This document shows, in pieces, positions 49,004 through 58,076 of a stretch of 64,000 nt of DNA. Location: NCBI GenBank assembly GCA_045588655.1, contig JAZNEP010000043.1, positions 1 to 64,000 on the forward strand. The letters run 5' to 3'. The notes under the pieces were generated by a model. The model was not told where the DNA came from. It saw only the letters and a program-made list of their open reading frames with translations, and did no database searches. How positions within the stretch are numbered: the first letter of the stretch is position 1; the number at the start of each line of letters is the position of its first letter. The position numbers and the translations under genes were made by a program. This DNA comes from SVFI01 sp045588655 (lineage in GTDB: Bacteria > Bacillota > Clostridia > Lachnospirales > Lachnospiraceae).

Positions 49004-51088
49004 ATGTATAAGAGTTATACGATGGAACTTGCCGGACGTACATTACGTGTAGACATCGGCAGAGTAGGTAAACAGGCAAACGGCTGTGCATTTATGCAGT
49101 ATGGGGAAACAACTGTATTATCCACAGCAACAGCTTCAGAAAAGCCAAGAGACGGAATTGATTTCTTTCCATGTAGTGTTGAGTATGAAGAAAAATTATA
49201 TGCAGTAGGAAAAATCCCGGGAGGATTTAATAAAAGAGAAGGAAAAGCAAGTGAAAATGCGATTCTGACAAGTCGTGTAATCGACAGACCGATGCGTCCG
49301 TTGTTCCCAAAAGACTACAGAAATGATGTAACACTTCACAATATGGTAATGAGTGTGGATCCGGAATGTCGTCCGGAGCTTGTGGCTATGCTTGGTACAT
49401 CGATTGCAACATGTATTTCAGATATCCCATTTGACGGTCCATGTGCCATGACACAGGTTGGTCTTGTAGATGGACAGTTTGTTATCAATCCAAATCAGGA
49501 TCAGTGGGATAATGGAGATCTTCAGATGACAGTTGCATCTACTTCTGAAAAAGTGATTATGATTGAAGCAGGAGCAAATGAAGTTCCGGAAGATAAGATT
49601 TTAGAAGCGATTTACATGGCGGATGGAATCAACAAGACAATCATTGAGTTCATTAATAAAATTGTAGCAGAAGTTGGAAAGCCAAAACACGAATATGTTA
49701 GCTGTGCAATTCCGGAAGAGATGTTTGCAGCAATTAAAGAAATTGTTCCGCCTGCTGAGATGGAAGAGGCTGTGTTCACAGATGAGAAACAGGTTCGTGA
49801 AGAAAATATCCGTAAAGTGACAGAAAAATTAGAAGAAGCGTTTGCTGATAAAGAAGAATGGCTTGCTGTTCTTGGTGAAGCAGTATATCAGTACCAGAAA
49901 AAGACCGTTCGTAAGATGATCTTGAAAGATCACAAACGTCCGGATGGCCGTGCAATTGATCAAATTAGAAAACTGGATGCAGAAATTGATCTTATTCCGC
50001 GTGTACACGGAAGTGCAATGTTTACACGTGGACAAACACAGATTTGTAACGTAACTACGCTTGCGCCAATGTCAGAAGTGCAGAAAGTAGACGGACTTGA
50101 TACCAATATTACATCCAAGAGATATATGCACCATTACAACTTCCCATCCTATTCGGTTGGAGAAACAAAAGTAAGCAGAGGACCGGGACGTAGAGAAATC
50201 GGTCATGGTGCCCTTGCAGAGAAAGCACTTATGGCGGTTCTTCCATCAGTAGAAGAATTCCCATATGCAATCCGTACAGTATCAGAAACATTTGAGTCAA
50301 ACGGATCAACTTCTATGGCGTCTACATGTGCATCATGTATGTCACTTATGGCTGCCGGTGTACCGATTAAGAAGATGGTAGCTGGTATTTCTTGCGGTCT
50401 TGTGACAGGCGACACAGATGATGACTATATCGTTCTTACAGATATCCAGGGTCTTGAAGACTTCTTTGGAGATATGGACTTTAAAGTAACAGGTACAACA
50501 GACGGTATCACAGCGATTCAGATGGATATCAAGATTCATGGTCTGACTAGACCAATCGTGGAAGAAGCAATCCGCAGAACAAGAGAAGCAAGATTATTCA
50601 TTATGGATACTTGTATGAAACCGGCAATTGCTGAGCCGCGTGCTGAGGTTGGTCAGTATGCACCGAAGATTGTTCAGATTCAGATTGATCCGGAAAAGAT
50701 TGGTGATGTGGTTGGACAGAGAGGTAAGACAATCAACGAAATTATCGCACGTACAGGTGTTAAAATTGATATCACAGATGATGGTGCAGTTTCTGTTTGT
50801 GGAAATGATCAGGCAGGAATGGAGAAAGCAATCGAAATGATTCAGATGATAGCATCTGACTTTGTAGAAGGCGAAAAATATACAGGTTCTGTAGTAAGTA
50901 TTAAAGAGTTTGGTGCATTTATTGAATTTGCACCGGGAAAAGAAGGTATGGTACACATTTCAAAGGTGGCAAAAGAGAGAATTAATCACGTAGAAGATGT
51001 TCTTACACTGGGAGATGTTGTAACAGTAGTATGTCTTGGAAAAGACAAAATGGGTAGACTTAGCTTCTCAATTAAAGACGCACAGTAA
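49004..51088 (+). CDS. pnp: Polyribonucleotide nucleotidyltransferase (PNPase)
   Basis: The 694-residue enzyme degrades RNA from the 3' end using phosphate. Two RNase PH domains (about residues 10-140 and 315-450, with LTSRVIDRPMRPLFP and GRREIGHGALAEKALMAVLP) flank a helical region. A KH domain (about 555-610, IGDVVGQRGKTINEIIARTG) and an S1 domain (about 620-690, GSVVSIKEFGAFIEFAPGKE) end it. Length is normal. ATG 49004 follows AAGGAGAAAG. It lies downstream of rpsO, the common order, and its leader hairpin suggests autoregulation. Confidence 0.98.
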   Translation: MYKSYTMELAGRTLRVDIGRVGKQANGCAFMQYGETTVLSTATASEKPRDGIDFFPCSVEYEEKLYAVGKIPGGFNKREGKASENAILTSRVIDRPMRPLFPKDYRNDVTLHNMVMSVDPECRPELVAMLGTSIATCISDIPFDGPCAMTQVGLVDGQFVINPNQDQWDNGDLQMTVASTSEKVIMIEAGANEVPEDKILEAIYMADGINKTIIEFINKIVAEVGKPKHEYVSCAIPEEMFAAIKEIVPPAEMEEAVFTDEKQVREENIRKVTEKLEEAFADKEEWLAVLGEAVYQYQKKTVRKMILKDHKRPDGRAIDQIRKLDAEIDLIPRVHGSAMFTRGQTQICNVTTLAPMSEVQKVDGLDTNITSKRYMHHYNFPSYSVGETKVSRGPGRREIGHGALAEKALMAVLPSVEEFPYAIRTVSETFESNGSTSMASTCASCMSLMAAGVPIKKMVAGISCGLVTGDTDDDYIVLTDIQGLEDFFGDMDFKVTGTTDGITAIQMDIKIHGLTRPIVEEAIRRTREARLFIMDTCMKPAIAEPRAEVGQYAPKIVQIQIDPEKIGDVVGQRGKTINEIIARTGVKIDITDDGAVSVCGNDQAGMEKAIEMIQMIASDFVEGEKYTGSVVSIKEFGAFIEFAPGKEGMVHISKVAKERINHVEDVLTLGDVVTVVCLGKDKMGRLSFSIKDAQ

Positions 51089-51096
51089 AATGACTA

Positions 51097-51152
51097 GGGA
51101 GTGTATTCGATGGGTGCAAGAATTGCATTTATGGGATGATACTCCCTTTTTT
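51097..51152 (+). terminator. Terminator after pnp
   Basis: GGGAGT (51097-51102) pairs with ACTCCC (51141-51146), with an inner TGCAA/TTGCA helix, followed by a T run. Confidence 0.8.
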
Positions 51153-51253
51153 ATGCAGAAAACTGTAAAAAAATAGAAGATAGGGTTTTACAAGCGGGCA
51201 AATTAGTGCTAAAATATCTTTGGTTTATTTTTATAAAATAGGACGTGATGCAA

Positions 51254-52123
51254 ATGAGTTTTATTTTAAAACTGTTTGGTGGCGTGAGTAAGCGCGAATT
51301 AGAAAAAAAGGAAGAAGAGTGTGCAGAGGAAAAAGCACAGCTTTGTATGGCGCATGAAAAAGAGATTCAAAAGCTCAGTGACGATCATCAGGCAGAACTT
51401 GACAAGATGAAAAAGTTATACCATGAGCAGATTGATGAGATTCAAGCTGCATTTAGAGCGAAAACAGCAAGCTTGCGTCAGGAATTTGATCTATACAAAG
51501 AGAAAAATAATGCGCAGGAGTTGACCGTGGCGCACGAAGCAGAGCTCGATAAAATGAAAACTCTGTATCATGAACAGATTGAGGAAATTCAAACAGCATT
51601 TCGTGACAGAAACGGGATGTTACAAAAAGAGCTGGAGCAGATTCGACAGCAGAGCATCCAATATGAGGAAGAAAATAAAAAGCAGGAAGCTCAGTTGGAA
51701 AAAATGAAACAGTTGTATCATGAGCAGATTGATGAAATACAGACCGCATTTCGAAAGAAAAAAGCGGATATGGCACTGGAGATTTTTGATATCAATAAGG
51801 ATGAGCTTCAGAGAGTGAATGCAGAGCACGAAAGTGAGCTGTCACGTATGAAAAATATTTATGAGAGTATGCTGACAGAAATTCAGGAAGTGTTTCAGGC
51901 AAAGCTTGTGCAGCAGCAAAAAGAACTGGATGCGACAAAGGAGCAAATGCAGTTATATAAAAACAACGCACAGTCACATGAGGCGGAACTGGAAAAGATG
52001 AGTAAGCTGTATGATGAGCAGCTATTGGAAGTACAAGAAGCGTTCCGTGAGAAGAATGCAAGTCTACAGGCGCAGATTGACATATTTAAAGAACAAATAG
52101 GAAGTCTTTTGGCAACAGAGTAA
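51254..52123 (+). CDS. Coiled-coil protein with five tandem repeats
   Basis: The 289-residue protein starts with a hydrophobic-amphipathic segment (SFILKLFGGVSK) and is then helical throughout, rich in Glu, Lys and Gln. Five repeats of 46-50 residues share HxAELxKMKxLYxEQIxEIQ followed by AFRxKxAxL, beginning at about residues 40, 88, 138, 185 and 235; the fourth is the most diverged. No family is recognised. It is cytoplasmic and probably forms long coiled coils; the N-terminal segment could bind the membrane. The next gene carries one more copy of the same repeat. ATG 51254 fits AGGACGTGAT as an extended ribosome site. Confidence 0.72.
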   Translation: MSFILKLFGGVSKRELEKKEEECAEEKAQLCMAHEKEIQKLSDDHQAELDKMKKLYHEQIDEIQAAFRAKTASLRQEFDLYKEKNNAQELTVAHEAELDKMKTLYHEQIEEIQTAFRDRNGMLQKELEQIRQQSIQYEEENKKQEAQLEKMKQLYHEQIDEIQTAFRKKKADMALEIFDINKDELQRVNAEHESELSRMKNIYESMLTEIQEVFQAKLVQQQKELDATKEQMQLYKNNAQSHEAELEKMSKLYDEQLLEVQEAFREKNASLQAQIDIFKEQIGSLLATE

Positions 52124-52146
52124 ATAAAGTAAAAGAGGTAATGATG

Positions 52147-52824
52147 ATGGATGTAAGAATAACAGAAGAAGTAAAAAATGACACTATGTCAAGTGAAACG
52201 ATGCAGGAAATGAAAAATGACACAGCTTCAAAAGAAGCAATTCAAGCGGTAGAAGCGATGAAAGCTGCTATGTCACAGCAAAATGAAGAAGAGGAAGTAC
52301 ATATTGCAGTCGGAGTGGAATGGCGCAAAATGATGAAAGCCTTGGAAGAGGAAATTGAAAAAGAACTCGGAAAAGCAAATGCGGTAGTAAATGATGTGCT
52401 CGCAAAAGAAAAAGCAAAATGCAGAGACATCGTAAATAAAGAGTTTGTAGATAAAGAAAAGCAGATGATTTCAGATCACGAAGAAGAAATCGAAGCACTG
52501 AAAAAAGAGTTTGCATCAGAAAAAGAGGAAATGCAAAAAGCGTTTGAAAGTGAAGTTGCGGATGCAAAAAAAGAAGCAGAAGAAGAAATGAGCAAGCAAA
52601 AAGAAGCGCATGACGCAGAGCTTGAAAAAATGAAAAAATTGTACGAAGAGCAGATGGATGAAGTACAGGTTGCTTTTCGGGATAAAACAGCTGCATTACG
52701 TAAAGAAATCGATCAGTATAAAGAACAGATTGAAGTTCTGATGTTGCATCTGGATGACCCGTTTGTTTTGCAGGAGTTGCAGATGAAGCAGGCTCAGGAG
52801 GGAATGGCAGAGACTGAGGTGTAA
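52147..52824 (+). CDS. Coiled-coil partner protein sharing the same repeat
   Basis: The 225-residue protein is helical and highly charged, with no membrane segment. A first part (to about residue 60) is rich in Met, Glu and Ser. A long Lys/Glu coiled coil follows, and at about 155-200 there is one clear copy of the repeat seen in the gene upstream (HDAELEKMKKLYEEQMDEVQ then VAFRDKTAALRKEI). The two genes are 23 bases apart and form an operon ended by a terminator. They likely make related subunits of one filament or scaffold. ATG 52147 is eight bases after AGAGG; ATG 52141 and 52144 are alternatives. Confidence 0.7.
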   Translation: MDVRITEEVKNDTMSSETMQEMKNDTASKEAIQAVEAMKAAMSQQNEEEEVHIAVGVEWRKMMKALEEEIEKELGKANAVVNDVLAKEKAKCRDIVNKEFVDKEKQMISDHEEEIEALKKEFASEKEEMQKAFESEVADAKKEAEEEMSKQKEAHDAELEKMKKLYEEQMDEVQVAFRDKTAALRKEIDQYKEQIEVLMLHLDDPFVLQELQMKQAQEGMAETEV

Positions 52825-52881
52825 AACGCGAATAGGAAGTAAACGGGACATCAAAATATAAGAGTATAAAAAATGAGTTAG

Positions 52882-52922
52882 ATCCACATGGTTGAAGAAA
52901 ATCATACCATGTGGATTTTTTT
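52882..52922 (+). terminator. Terminator of the coiled-coil operon
   Basis: ATCCACATGG (52882-52891) pairs perfectly with CCATGTGGAT (52907-52916), followed by a T run. Confidence 0.92.
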
Positions 52923-53002
52923 GCATTTTATATGTTTTCATCTTTATATTCTTATATAAAAACATGATCCGAACACTTTTTTTACATATCTTTGTACTTG
53001 CA

Positions 53003-53031
53003 GTCATAAGTTTATCTTAGAAACATATATT
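53003..53031 (+). promoter_or_regulatory. Sigma-E-like promoter of the spoIIIA operon
   Basis: GTCATAA (53003-53009), a 14-base spacer and CATATATT (53024-53031) resemble the mother-cell sigma-E promoter, whose -10 consensus is CATACAnT. Position 20 bases before spoIIIAA fits the known mother-cell expression of this operon. Confidence 0.6.
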
Positions 53032-53050
53032 GAGTAAAGAGGTGAGGTAA

Positions 53051-54001
53051 ATGAAAGGTGGAAAAACCATATTGCAGTTGTTTCCGCAAACATTGCGAAA
53101 ATATATGGAAGAAACGACAGAGAAGTATGCAACGTTGTCAGAGATAAGAATACGTGCTGATCGTCCGGTTTTAATTTATAGGAGTAATCAAGAATATTAT
53201 CTGGATAAGAGAGGAAGAGAAGTGTTAGTCTGCGCTAACTTGTTTACGGAGGCGTTGTGCCTTGACGCAGGACAGGTAGAAGATATTTTTGTACATTTAT
53301 GTAGATATTCCCCCTATGCATACAGCGAAGATCTTAGGCAAGGATTTTTGACGGTGACAGGTGGTCACAGGATTGGAGTAGCCGGACAAATGGTAAAAAC
53401 AGAAAACGGGATAACCGGAATTCGAAATGTAAAGTCACTAAATATAAGAATTTCACATGAAATAAAAGGTGTGGCAGATCGCGTGATACCTTATGTGCAT
53501 GACAGAGAAGGAGAAAGCGTATATAGTTGTCTGATTGTAGCACCGCCGGGAAAAGGGAAGACAACTATGCTTAGAGATATGGTACGACAGATATCAGATG
53601 GAAATAACCGAATCAAAGGGTGTACTGTAGCAGTTGTGGACGAGCGTAGTGAAATAGCAGGATGTTTCCTGGGTGAACCACAAAATGATGTTGGGATTCG
53701 TACCGATGTACTGGACGCGTGTCCAAAGGTACATGGAATGGAAATGGTGCTACGTTCGATGGCCCCGAAGGTCATTGCGGTGGACGAGATTGCGACGAAT
53801 CAGGATGTGGAAGCGTTGCTTTTGCTCATGAACTGTGGAATTCGAGTATTTGCTACAATACATGGTGAAGATATGCAGGAGATGAAAGAGAAACCTTTTC
53901 TACGGCCGTTGTTAGAGAGCGGCTATTTTAAACGTTTTGTTGTGATGTGTAAAATGGGCGAAGTGAAAATGTACGATGAGAAAGGGGCGTGCTTAATGTG
54001 A
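53051..54001 (+). CDS. spoIIIAA: Stage III sporulation protein AA (ATPase)
   Basis: The 316-residue ATPase has Walker A IVAPPGKGKTTMLRD (about residue 165) and Walker B MAPKVIAVDEIATNQD, typical of the secretion-type ATPase SpoIIIAA. It powers the SpoIIIA-SpoIIQ channel between mother cell and forespore during spore formation. It is the first of eight tightly packed genes. ATG 53051 follows AGAGGTGAGG. A sigma-E-like promoter is visible upstream. Confidence 0.96.
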   Translation: MKGGKTILQLFPQTLRKYMEETTEKYATLSEIRIRADRPVLIYRSNQEYYLDKRGREVLVCANLFTEALCLDAGQVEDIFVHLCRYSPYAYSEDLRQGFLTVTGGHRIGVAGQMVKTENGITGIRNVKSLNIRISHEIKGVADRVIPYVHDREGESVYSCLIVAPPGKGKTTMLRDMVRQISDGNNRIKGCTVAVVDERSEIAGCFLGEPQNDVGIRTDVLDACPKVHGMEMVLRSMAPKVIAVDEIATNQDVEALLLLMNCGIRVFATIHGEDMQEMKEKPFLRPLLESGYFKRFVVMCKMGEVKMYDEKGACLM

Positions 54002-54507
54002 AGTGGGTTGGATTTCTTTTCGTTCTTTCGGGAGCAGCAGGAATTGGTTTTGCATTGGTGGGAGAGTATCGCATGCGAATACAGATGCTGGAGCAGATCC
54101 GCAATATGATGCACTATATCAATGATATGGTACTGTATGAATCGACAGCACTTCCGGAAGCATTTCGAAAGACCGCAAGGAGAATGGATAAGCCGTTGAA
54201 GGAGTTTTTAGAAAAAATAGCGGAGCAGATGGAAGAGTTTTCCGGAGAGGACATTTCATTTCTTTGGAAAAACAATGCAAAGCGATTGATTGGAATAATC
54301 AATAAAAACGATTATGTAGATTTTTTGGAATGTATGCAACAAACGGGATTTATGGATGTCAAAGGACAAAGTCAGGCGCTAAGATTGTATGAAGAAAAGG
54401 TGGAGAAGAAGCTTTGCCGGCTGTTAGAACAAAAGGAAGAAAAGTGCAGATTATACCAGACACTCGGTATTATGTCAGGATTATTTGTATGCATTCTTCT
54501 GTTGTAG
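53998..54507 (+). CDS. spoIIIAB: Stage III sporulation protein AB
   Basis: The 169-residue protein has an N-terminal membrane helix (WVGFLFVLSGAAGIGFALVG), a helical middle with RNMMHYINDMVLYESTALPE, and a C-terminal helix (TLGIMSGLFVCILLL). This is the SpoIIIAB layout, and the size matches. It acts with SpoIIIAA in the channel base. GTG 53998 overlaps the spoIIIAA stop and lies ten bases after AAAGGGG; GTG 53989 is too close to that site. Confidence 0.93.
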   Translation: MKWVGFLFVLSGAAGIGFALVGEYRMRIQMLEQIRNMMHYINDMVLYESTALPEAFRKTARRMDKPLKEFLEKIAEQMEEFSGEDISFLWKNNAKRLIGIINKNDYVDFLECMQQTGFMDVKGQSQALRLYEEKVEKKLCRLLEQKEEKCRLYQTLGIMSGLFVCILLL

Positions 54508-54521
54508 AAGGGAGATAACGG

Positions 54522-54722
54522 ATGAGTGTTGCATTGCTGTTTAAAATGGCGGCAGTTGGGATTCTGGTTATGGTATTGGGACAGGTATTAAAAAACAGTG
54601 GCAAAGAAGAATATTCTTTCTTTGTTGGACTTGCAGGGCTTGTATTAGTGTTGTCATGGCTGGTGCCTTATATCAGTGATTTGTTTGACACAGTAGAGAG
54701 ATTGTTTGATCTAGGAGGATGA
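54522..54722 (+). CDS. spoIIIAC: Stage III sporulation protein AC
   Basis: The 66-residue protein has two membrane helices (LLFKMAAVGILVMVLGQVLK and FFVGLAGLVLVLSWLVPYI). Size, sequence and place in the operon fit SpoIIIAC, a small membrane part of the SpoIIIA channel. Start ATG 54522 follows AAGGGAG. Confidence 0.95.
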   Translation: MSVALLFKMAAVGILVMVLGQVLKNSGKEEYSFFVGLAGLVLVLSWLVPYISDLFDTVERLFDLGG

Positions 54723-54723
54723 T

Positions 54724-55113
54724 ATGGCGGTTGCAAAAGTTGCGATATTCGGAATTATCGCAGTAGTGCTGACACTTTTTTTGCGCTCGTATAAAAGTGA
54801 GTGGGCAGTGATATTGTCAATAACAGCGGGAACCGTTCTTGCGATATACCTTTTGAGATTTCTTCTTGAACTGCTACAGGCTTTAAAAATCTGGGAAACA
54901 TATCTGGGAGGGATATCTGAATACATGGGAATTTTGTGGAAAGCGCTCGGTATTACCTATCTATGCGAATTTTCGAGTGATTTATGCAAAGACAGTGGAA
55001 ATACGCTGATTGCGGGACAGATTGAACTTTGTGGAAAGATTGCAGTCATGTTACTGGGGATGCCTGTGTTATGGGCACTTATGGAGGCAATTACGGGGTT
55101 TTATGCAGGATGA
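54724..55113 (+). CDS. spoIIIAD: Stage III sporulation protein AD
   Basis: The 129-residue membrane protein has four helices, with VAIFGIIAVVLTLFLRSYKS at the start and LLGMPVLWALMEAITGFYAG at the end, and matches SpoIIIAD in length and order. It is one base after spoIIIAC and overlaps spoIIIAE by four bases. It is part of the membrane platform of the feeding-tube channel. Confidence 0.95.
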   Translation: MAVAKVAIFGIIAVVLTLFLRSYKSEWAVILSITAGTVLAIYLLRFLLELLQALKIWETYLGGISEYMGILWKALGITYLCEFSSDLCKDSGNTLIAGQIELCGKIAVMLLGMPVLWALMEAITGFYAG

Positions 55114-56165
55114 ATGAAAAAATATGGGAACAGTTTGATTTATCAGAAATAGATCGCCTTGTGGATCGAATCATTGTACAAAGCAGATATAATTTTTCGG
55201 ATGTTGTGCGCTGTATGGTGCAAGGTGAGTGGAATGAAGTTTGGGACATGTTGAAACACATGATTGTTGAACTTTGTATACCCGGGTTATGGGATAGTAA
55301 AAATTTATGGATGGGTTTGATTTTGTTAGGACTCTTTTCTATGATTCTTCACTACAGTTTCGGCGTGGTGAAAAGCCGACAGGTTTCCGAAATAGCATAT
55401 TATATTGTATATTTGTTGCTTATTTTATTATTGCTGGATAGTTTTGGTCAGATGCTGGAAACAGGAAGAGAGTTACTTGATTTATTGAAGCAATTTATTG
55501 CAGCATTAGTACCGGCATATTGTTTATCGGTTTCACTCTCCATAGGAAGTGCGAGCGCAGTAGTTCATTATGAACTGGTCATTCTGTTGCTGTTGGGAAT
55601 TGATTATATTCTGGTGGGGATGCTATTGCCTGTGACACAATCTTATGTATTTTTAGTCATAGTGGATGGGATTGATGAAAGTTGTCGCTTAAAGGAGTTT
55701 GTACGTCTGCTGGAACGAGCGATTTCATGGGGAATCAAAGTATGTCTCACAATAACGGTTGTGGTTAGTGGGATACAGAATGCGGTCTCGGTACAACTGG
55801 ATGGGATGCAGAAAACGGTATTCCAGAAGGCGGTTGGTGCGTTGCCCGGAATCGGAGATTTGTCTGAGTCGGTGACGCAAGTGCTTGCGGGGTCTGCCAG
55901 TTTAATCAAAAATGGGATTGGCGCAACTGCAATGATTTTTTTGTTTTTGATTGTTCTCAGACCGTTGTGGGAAGTGTTTTGCATGGCTATGTCGATGAGG
56001 CTGGCGGCGGCTTTTATTCGTGTGATGGGTCAAAGCCGTTTGTCGGATACGATTGCAAAAATGGGAGAAGCAGGAATACTGGTAATGAGGATTGTTACAT
56101 GTGCAGTTATAGCATTCTACATTTCGATAGCTATGACAATGTTTGTAATGAAAGGAGCTACATGA
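55110..56165 (+). CDS. spoIIIAE: Stage III sporulation protein AE
   Basis: The 351-residue protein has a soluble N-terminal part (LSEIDRLVDRIIVQSRYNFS) and about seven membrane helices (first near residue 70, last at the C-terminus), as in SpoIIIAE. It overlaps spoIIIAD (ATGA) and starts at ATG 55110. It is a large membrane subunit of the SpoIIIA complex. A longer frame starting further upstream lies inside spoIIIAD and is rejected. Confidence 0.95.
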   Translation: MNEKIWEQFDLSEIDRLVDRIIVQSRYNFSDVVRCMVQGEWNEVWDMLKHMIVELCIPGLWDSKNLWMGLILLGLFSMILHYSFGVVKSRQVSEIAYYIVYLLLILLLLDSFGQMLETGRELLDLLKQFIAALVPAYCLSVSLSIGSASAVVHYELVILLLLGIDYILVGMLLPVTQSYVFLVIVDGIDESCRLKEFVRLLERAISWGIKVCLTITVVVSGIQNAVSVQLDGMQKTVFQKAVGALPGIGDLSESVTQVLAGSASLIKNGIGATAMIFLFLIVLRPLWEVFCMAMSMRLAAAFIRVMGQSRLSDTIAKMGEAGILVMRIVTCAVIAFYISIAMTMFVMKGAT

Positions 56166-56515
56166 TGCTATACCTAGAGAAGATATGTTGTTTTTTTATA
56201 TTGGCAAGACTTTTTTTACATATGTGCCCGAATGAAAAATATGAGAAGTATTTAGGGGTATTGACAACGTGGGTCGCTTTTTCACTCTTTTTAACTCCAT
56301 TTTTGGAAGAGAATTTTTTGGAAAAAGGAAAAGAACAATGGGAAATGTATTGGGAAATGCAAGTGGAAAATGATTATGAAGAAAAAGGAGGCGAGCTAGA
56401 AGAGAGAACGAAGCAAATAGCGGAGGGAATAGTGAAGGATGTGGCAGAAGAGATGACAGAAGACGTAGTGGAGGAAATACCGGGCAATGAATCAGAGAAG
56501 GCACATGAAAAATGA
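56165..56515 (+). CDS. spoIIIAF: Stage III sporulation protein AF
   Basis: The 116-residue protein has two membrane helices (about residues 4-20 and 33-50) and a very acidic outside tail (EERTKQIAEGIVKDVAEEMT). B. subtilis SpoIIIAF is longer (about 200 residues), so this is a short form lacking much of the ring-building domain. ATG 56165 is seven bases after GGAG; ATG 56162, overlapping spoIIIAE by four bases, is possible. Confidence 0.88.
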   Translation: MLYLEKICCFFILARLFLHMCPNEKYEKYLGVLTTWVAFSLFLTPFLEENFLEKGKEQWEMYWEMQVENDYEEKGGELEERTKQIAEGIVKDVAEEMTEDVVEEIPGNESEKAHEK

Positions 56516-56534
56516 GAGAGGATAGAGAGCAAAC

Positions 56535-57164
56535 ATGAAGTGGGACAAGATGCTGGAAAAATTGCAGATGCTTGGTAAAGATCGATTTATGCTTTTGTTA
56601 ATTGCAGGAATTATGATGGTAGTGATTACAATGCCACTACCGAAAAAAGGAGAGGAGAAGAGCAAAAAAGCAGAGGTAAATGTGCAAAGCATGGACAACA
56701 TGGATTTGACAAATGAGAATCAGTTAGGTGCAGGGCGGGTACAGGGAAAATCTGTGTCAGAGATTGAAGTGTACAGGGAGCGACTGTGTGTGCAACTGAA
56801 AAATTTTTTGCAAAAGCTGGAGGGGGTCGGGGAAGCAGAGGTTTACATAACTATGCATTCGTCGTCAGAAATTATTGTAGAAAGAAATAGTCCATACAGC
56901 ACAAGAAGCGAAGAAGAGTATACGGATGGGAATACTCGTCTGGTCGGAGAAACGGAAAACGATGCAGAAGTAGTATTGATAGAGAATGAGGATGGGAGCC
57001 AAGCACCGATTGTGGTCAAGGAAATCGTGCCTGTAGTTAAGGGGATTGTAGTGGCAGTACAGGGGGGAGACCGTCAGGATGTAAAAAAGAATATAACAGA
57101 GGCATTGCAGGCATTATTTGGAATCGAAGCACATAAAATAAAAGTAGTAAAACTAAATACATAA
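56535..57164 (+). CDS. spoIIIAG: Stage III sporulation protein AG
   Basis: The 209-residue protein has one membrane helix (about residues 17-35, FMLLLIAGIMMVVITMPLP) and an outside ring-building domain, with VGEAEVYITMHSSSEIIVER and ITEALQALFGIEAHKIKVVK. It forms the large ring in the intermembrane space of the sporulation channel. Length is near the usual 220-230. ATG 56535 follows GAGAGGATAG. Confidence 0.95.
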   Translation: MKWDKMLEKLQMLGKDRFMLLLIAGIMMVVITMPLPKKGEEKSKKAEVNVQSMDNMDLTNENQLGAGRVQGKSVSEIEVYRERLCVQLKNFLQKLEGVGEAEVYITMHSSSEIIVERNSPYSTRSEEEYTDGNTRLVGETENDAEVVLIENEDGSQAPIVVKEIVPVVKGIVVAVQGGDRQDVKKNITEALQALFGIEAHKIKVVKLNT

Positions 57165-57183
57165 TCGTGGAAGGAGATATACG

Positions 57184-58005
57184 GTGAAAAAATTGTGGAA
57201 AAGAAATCAGATTATGATCACAGCGCTTGCGCTTATGATTGCAATCGCGGGGTATTTGAATTTTATGGGGAAAAAAGTGGATGAGGAAAGCCTTTTTACG
57301 ACATCGGCGCAGTTTGAAGAAGCGCAGGTTGCAGATGTGAGTGATGTGGCAGAAGTGGATGGTTTGGCACAAATGGATGGCATGGCAGAAGTAGCGGATA
57401 CAACAAATGGAGAAGAACTGGCTCAGGTGAGTGATGTGATGCAGACAGAGGAACTGGCGCTGATTACAGATGAGACGCAGGAAATCGATGCATCAGCCAC
57501 GCTGACCGATATTGACAGTATGGATTCGGAGGAGGAAATGATTTATAGTGATTACCTGGATGAAGAGCAGGGAGAGAATATCACAGCGGCGGTAACGGAA
57601 GACTATGAGGGAGAAACACCGGGAGAGGCAGTATTTACAAGCACAACCGCTATATCTTCTCTGCAGGGAGCCAACGTCCTCAAAGAACAAACGAGAGCGA
57701 AGAATAAAGAGACGCTTATGGAAATTATTAACTCAGACAATCTGCCGGATAGCGCCAAACAGGAGGCGGTTGACAACATGATCGCTCTCACAGACATTGC
57801 GCAAAAGGAGTGTTCGGCAGAAATATTATTGGAAGCAAAAGGGTTTGAGGATGTTGTGGTAAGTATTACAGGAGATGTTGCAGATGTGATTGTGGCGGCC
57901 ACGGAGCTGACCGATGCACAGAGAGCGCAGATTGAGGATATCGTGAAAAGAAAAACAGGTATTGAAGCCGAAAATATCATTATTTCGCCGGTGGCAGAAA
58001 AATAG
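57184..58005 (+). CDS. spoIIIAH: Stage III sporulation protein AH with long acidic linker
   Basis: The 273-residue protein has one membrane helix (about residues 8-25) and a C-terminal ring-building domain (about 155-273, with LMEIINSDNLPDSAKQEAVD and KRKTGIEAENIIISPVAEK). This domain binds forespore SpoIIQ across the double membrane. Between them is an Asp/Glu-rich stretch of about 120 residues with ADVSDVAEVDG and related near-repeats. B. subtilis SpoIIIAH is about 218 residues, so the linker is longer here. GTG 57184 follows GGAAGGAGA. Confidence 0.94.
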   Translation: MKKLWKRNQIMITALALMIAIAGYLNFMGKKVDEESLFTTSAQFEEAQVADVSDVAEVDGLAQMDGMAEVADTTNGEELAQVSDVMQTEELALITDETQEIDASATLTDIDSMDSEEEMIYSDYLDEEQGENITAAVTEDYEGETPGEAVFTSTTAISSLQGANVLKEQTRAKNKETLMEIINSDNLPDSAKQEAVDNMIALTDIAQKECSAEILLEAKGFEDVVVSITGDVADVIVAATELTDAQRAQIEDIVKRKTGIEAENIIISPVAEK

Positions 58006-58076
58006 TGTCAAATAGTTTTGAGTATGATATACTTGACGTGGTAATTTGGAAAAATACAGCAGAATGGGAGGTCATT

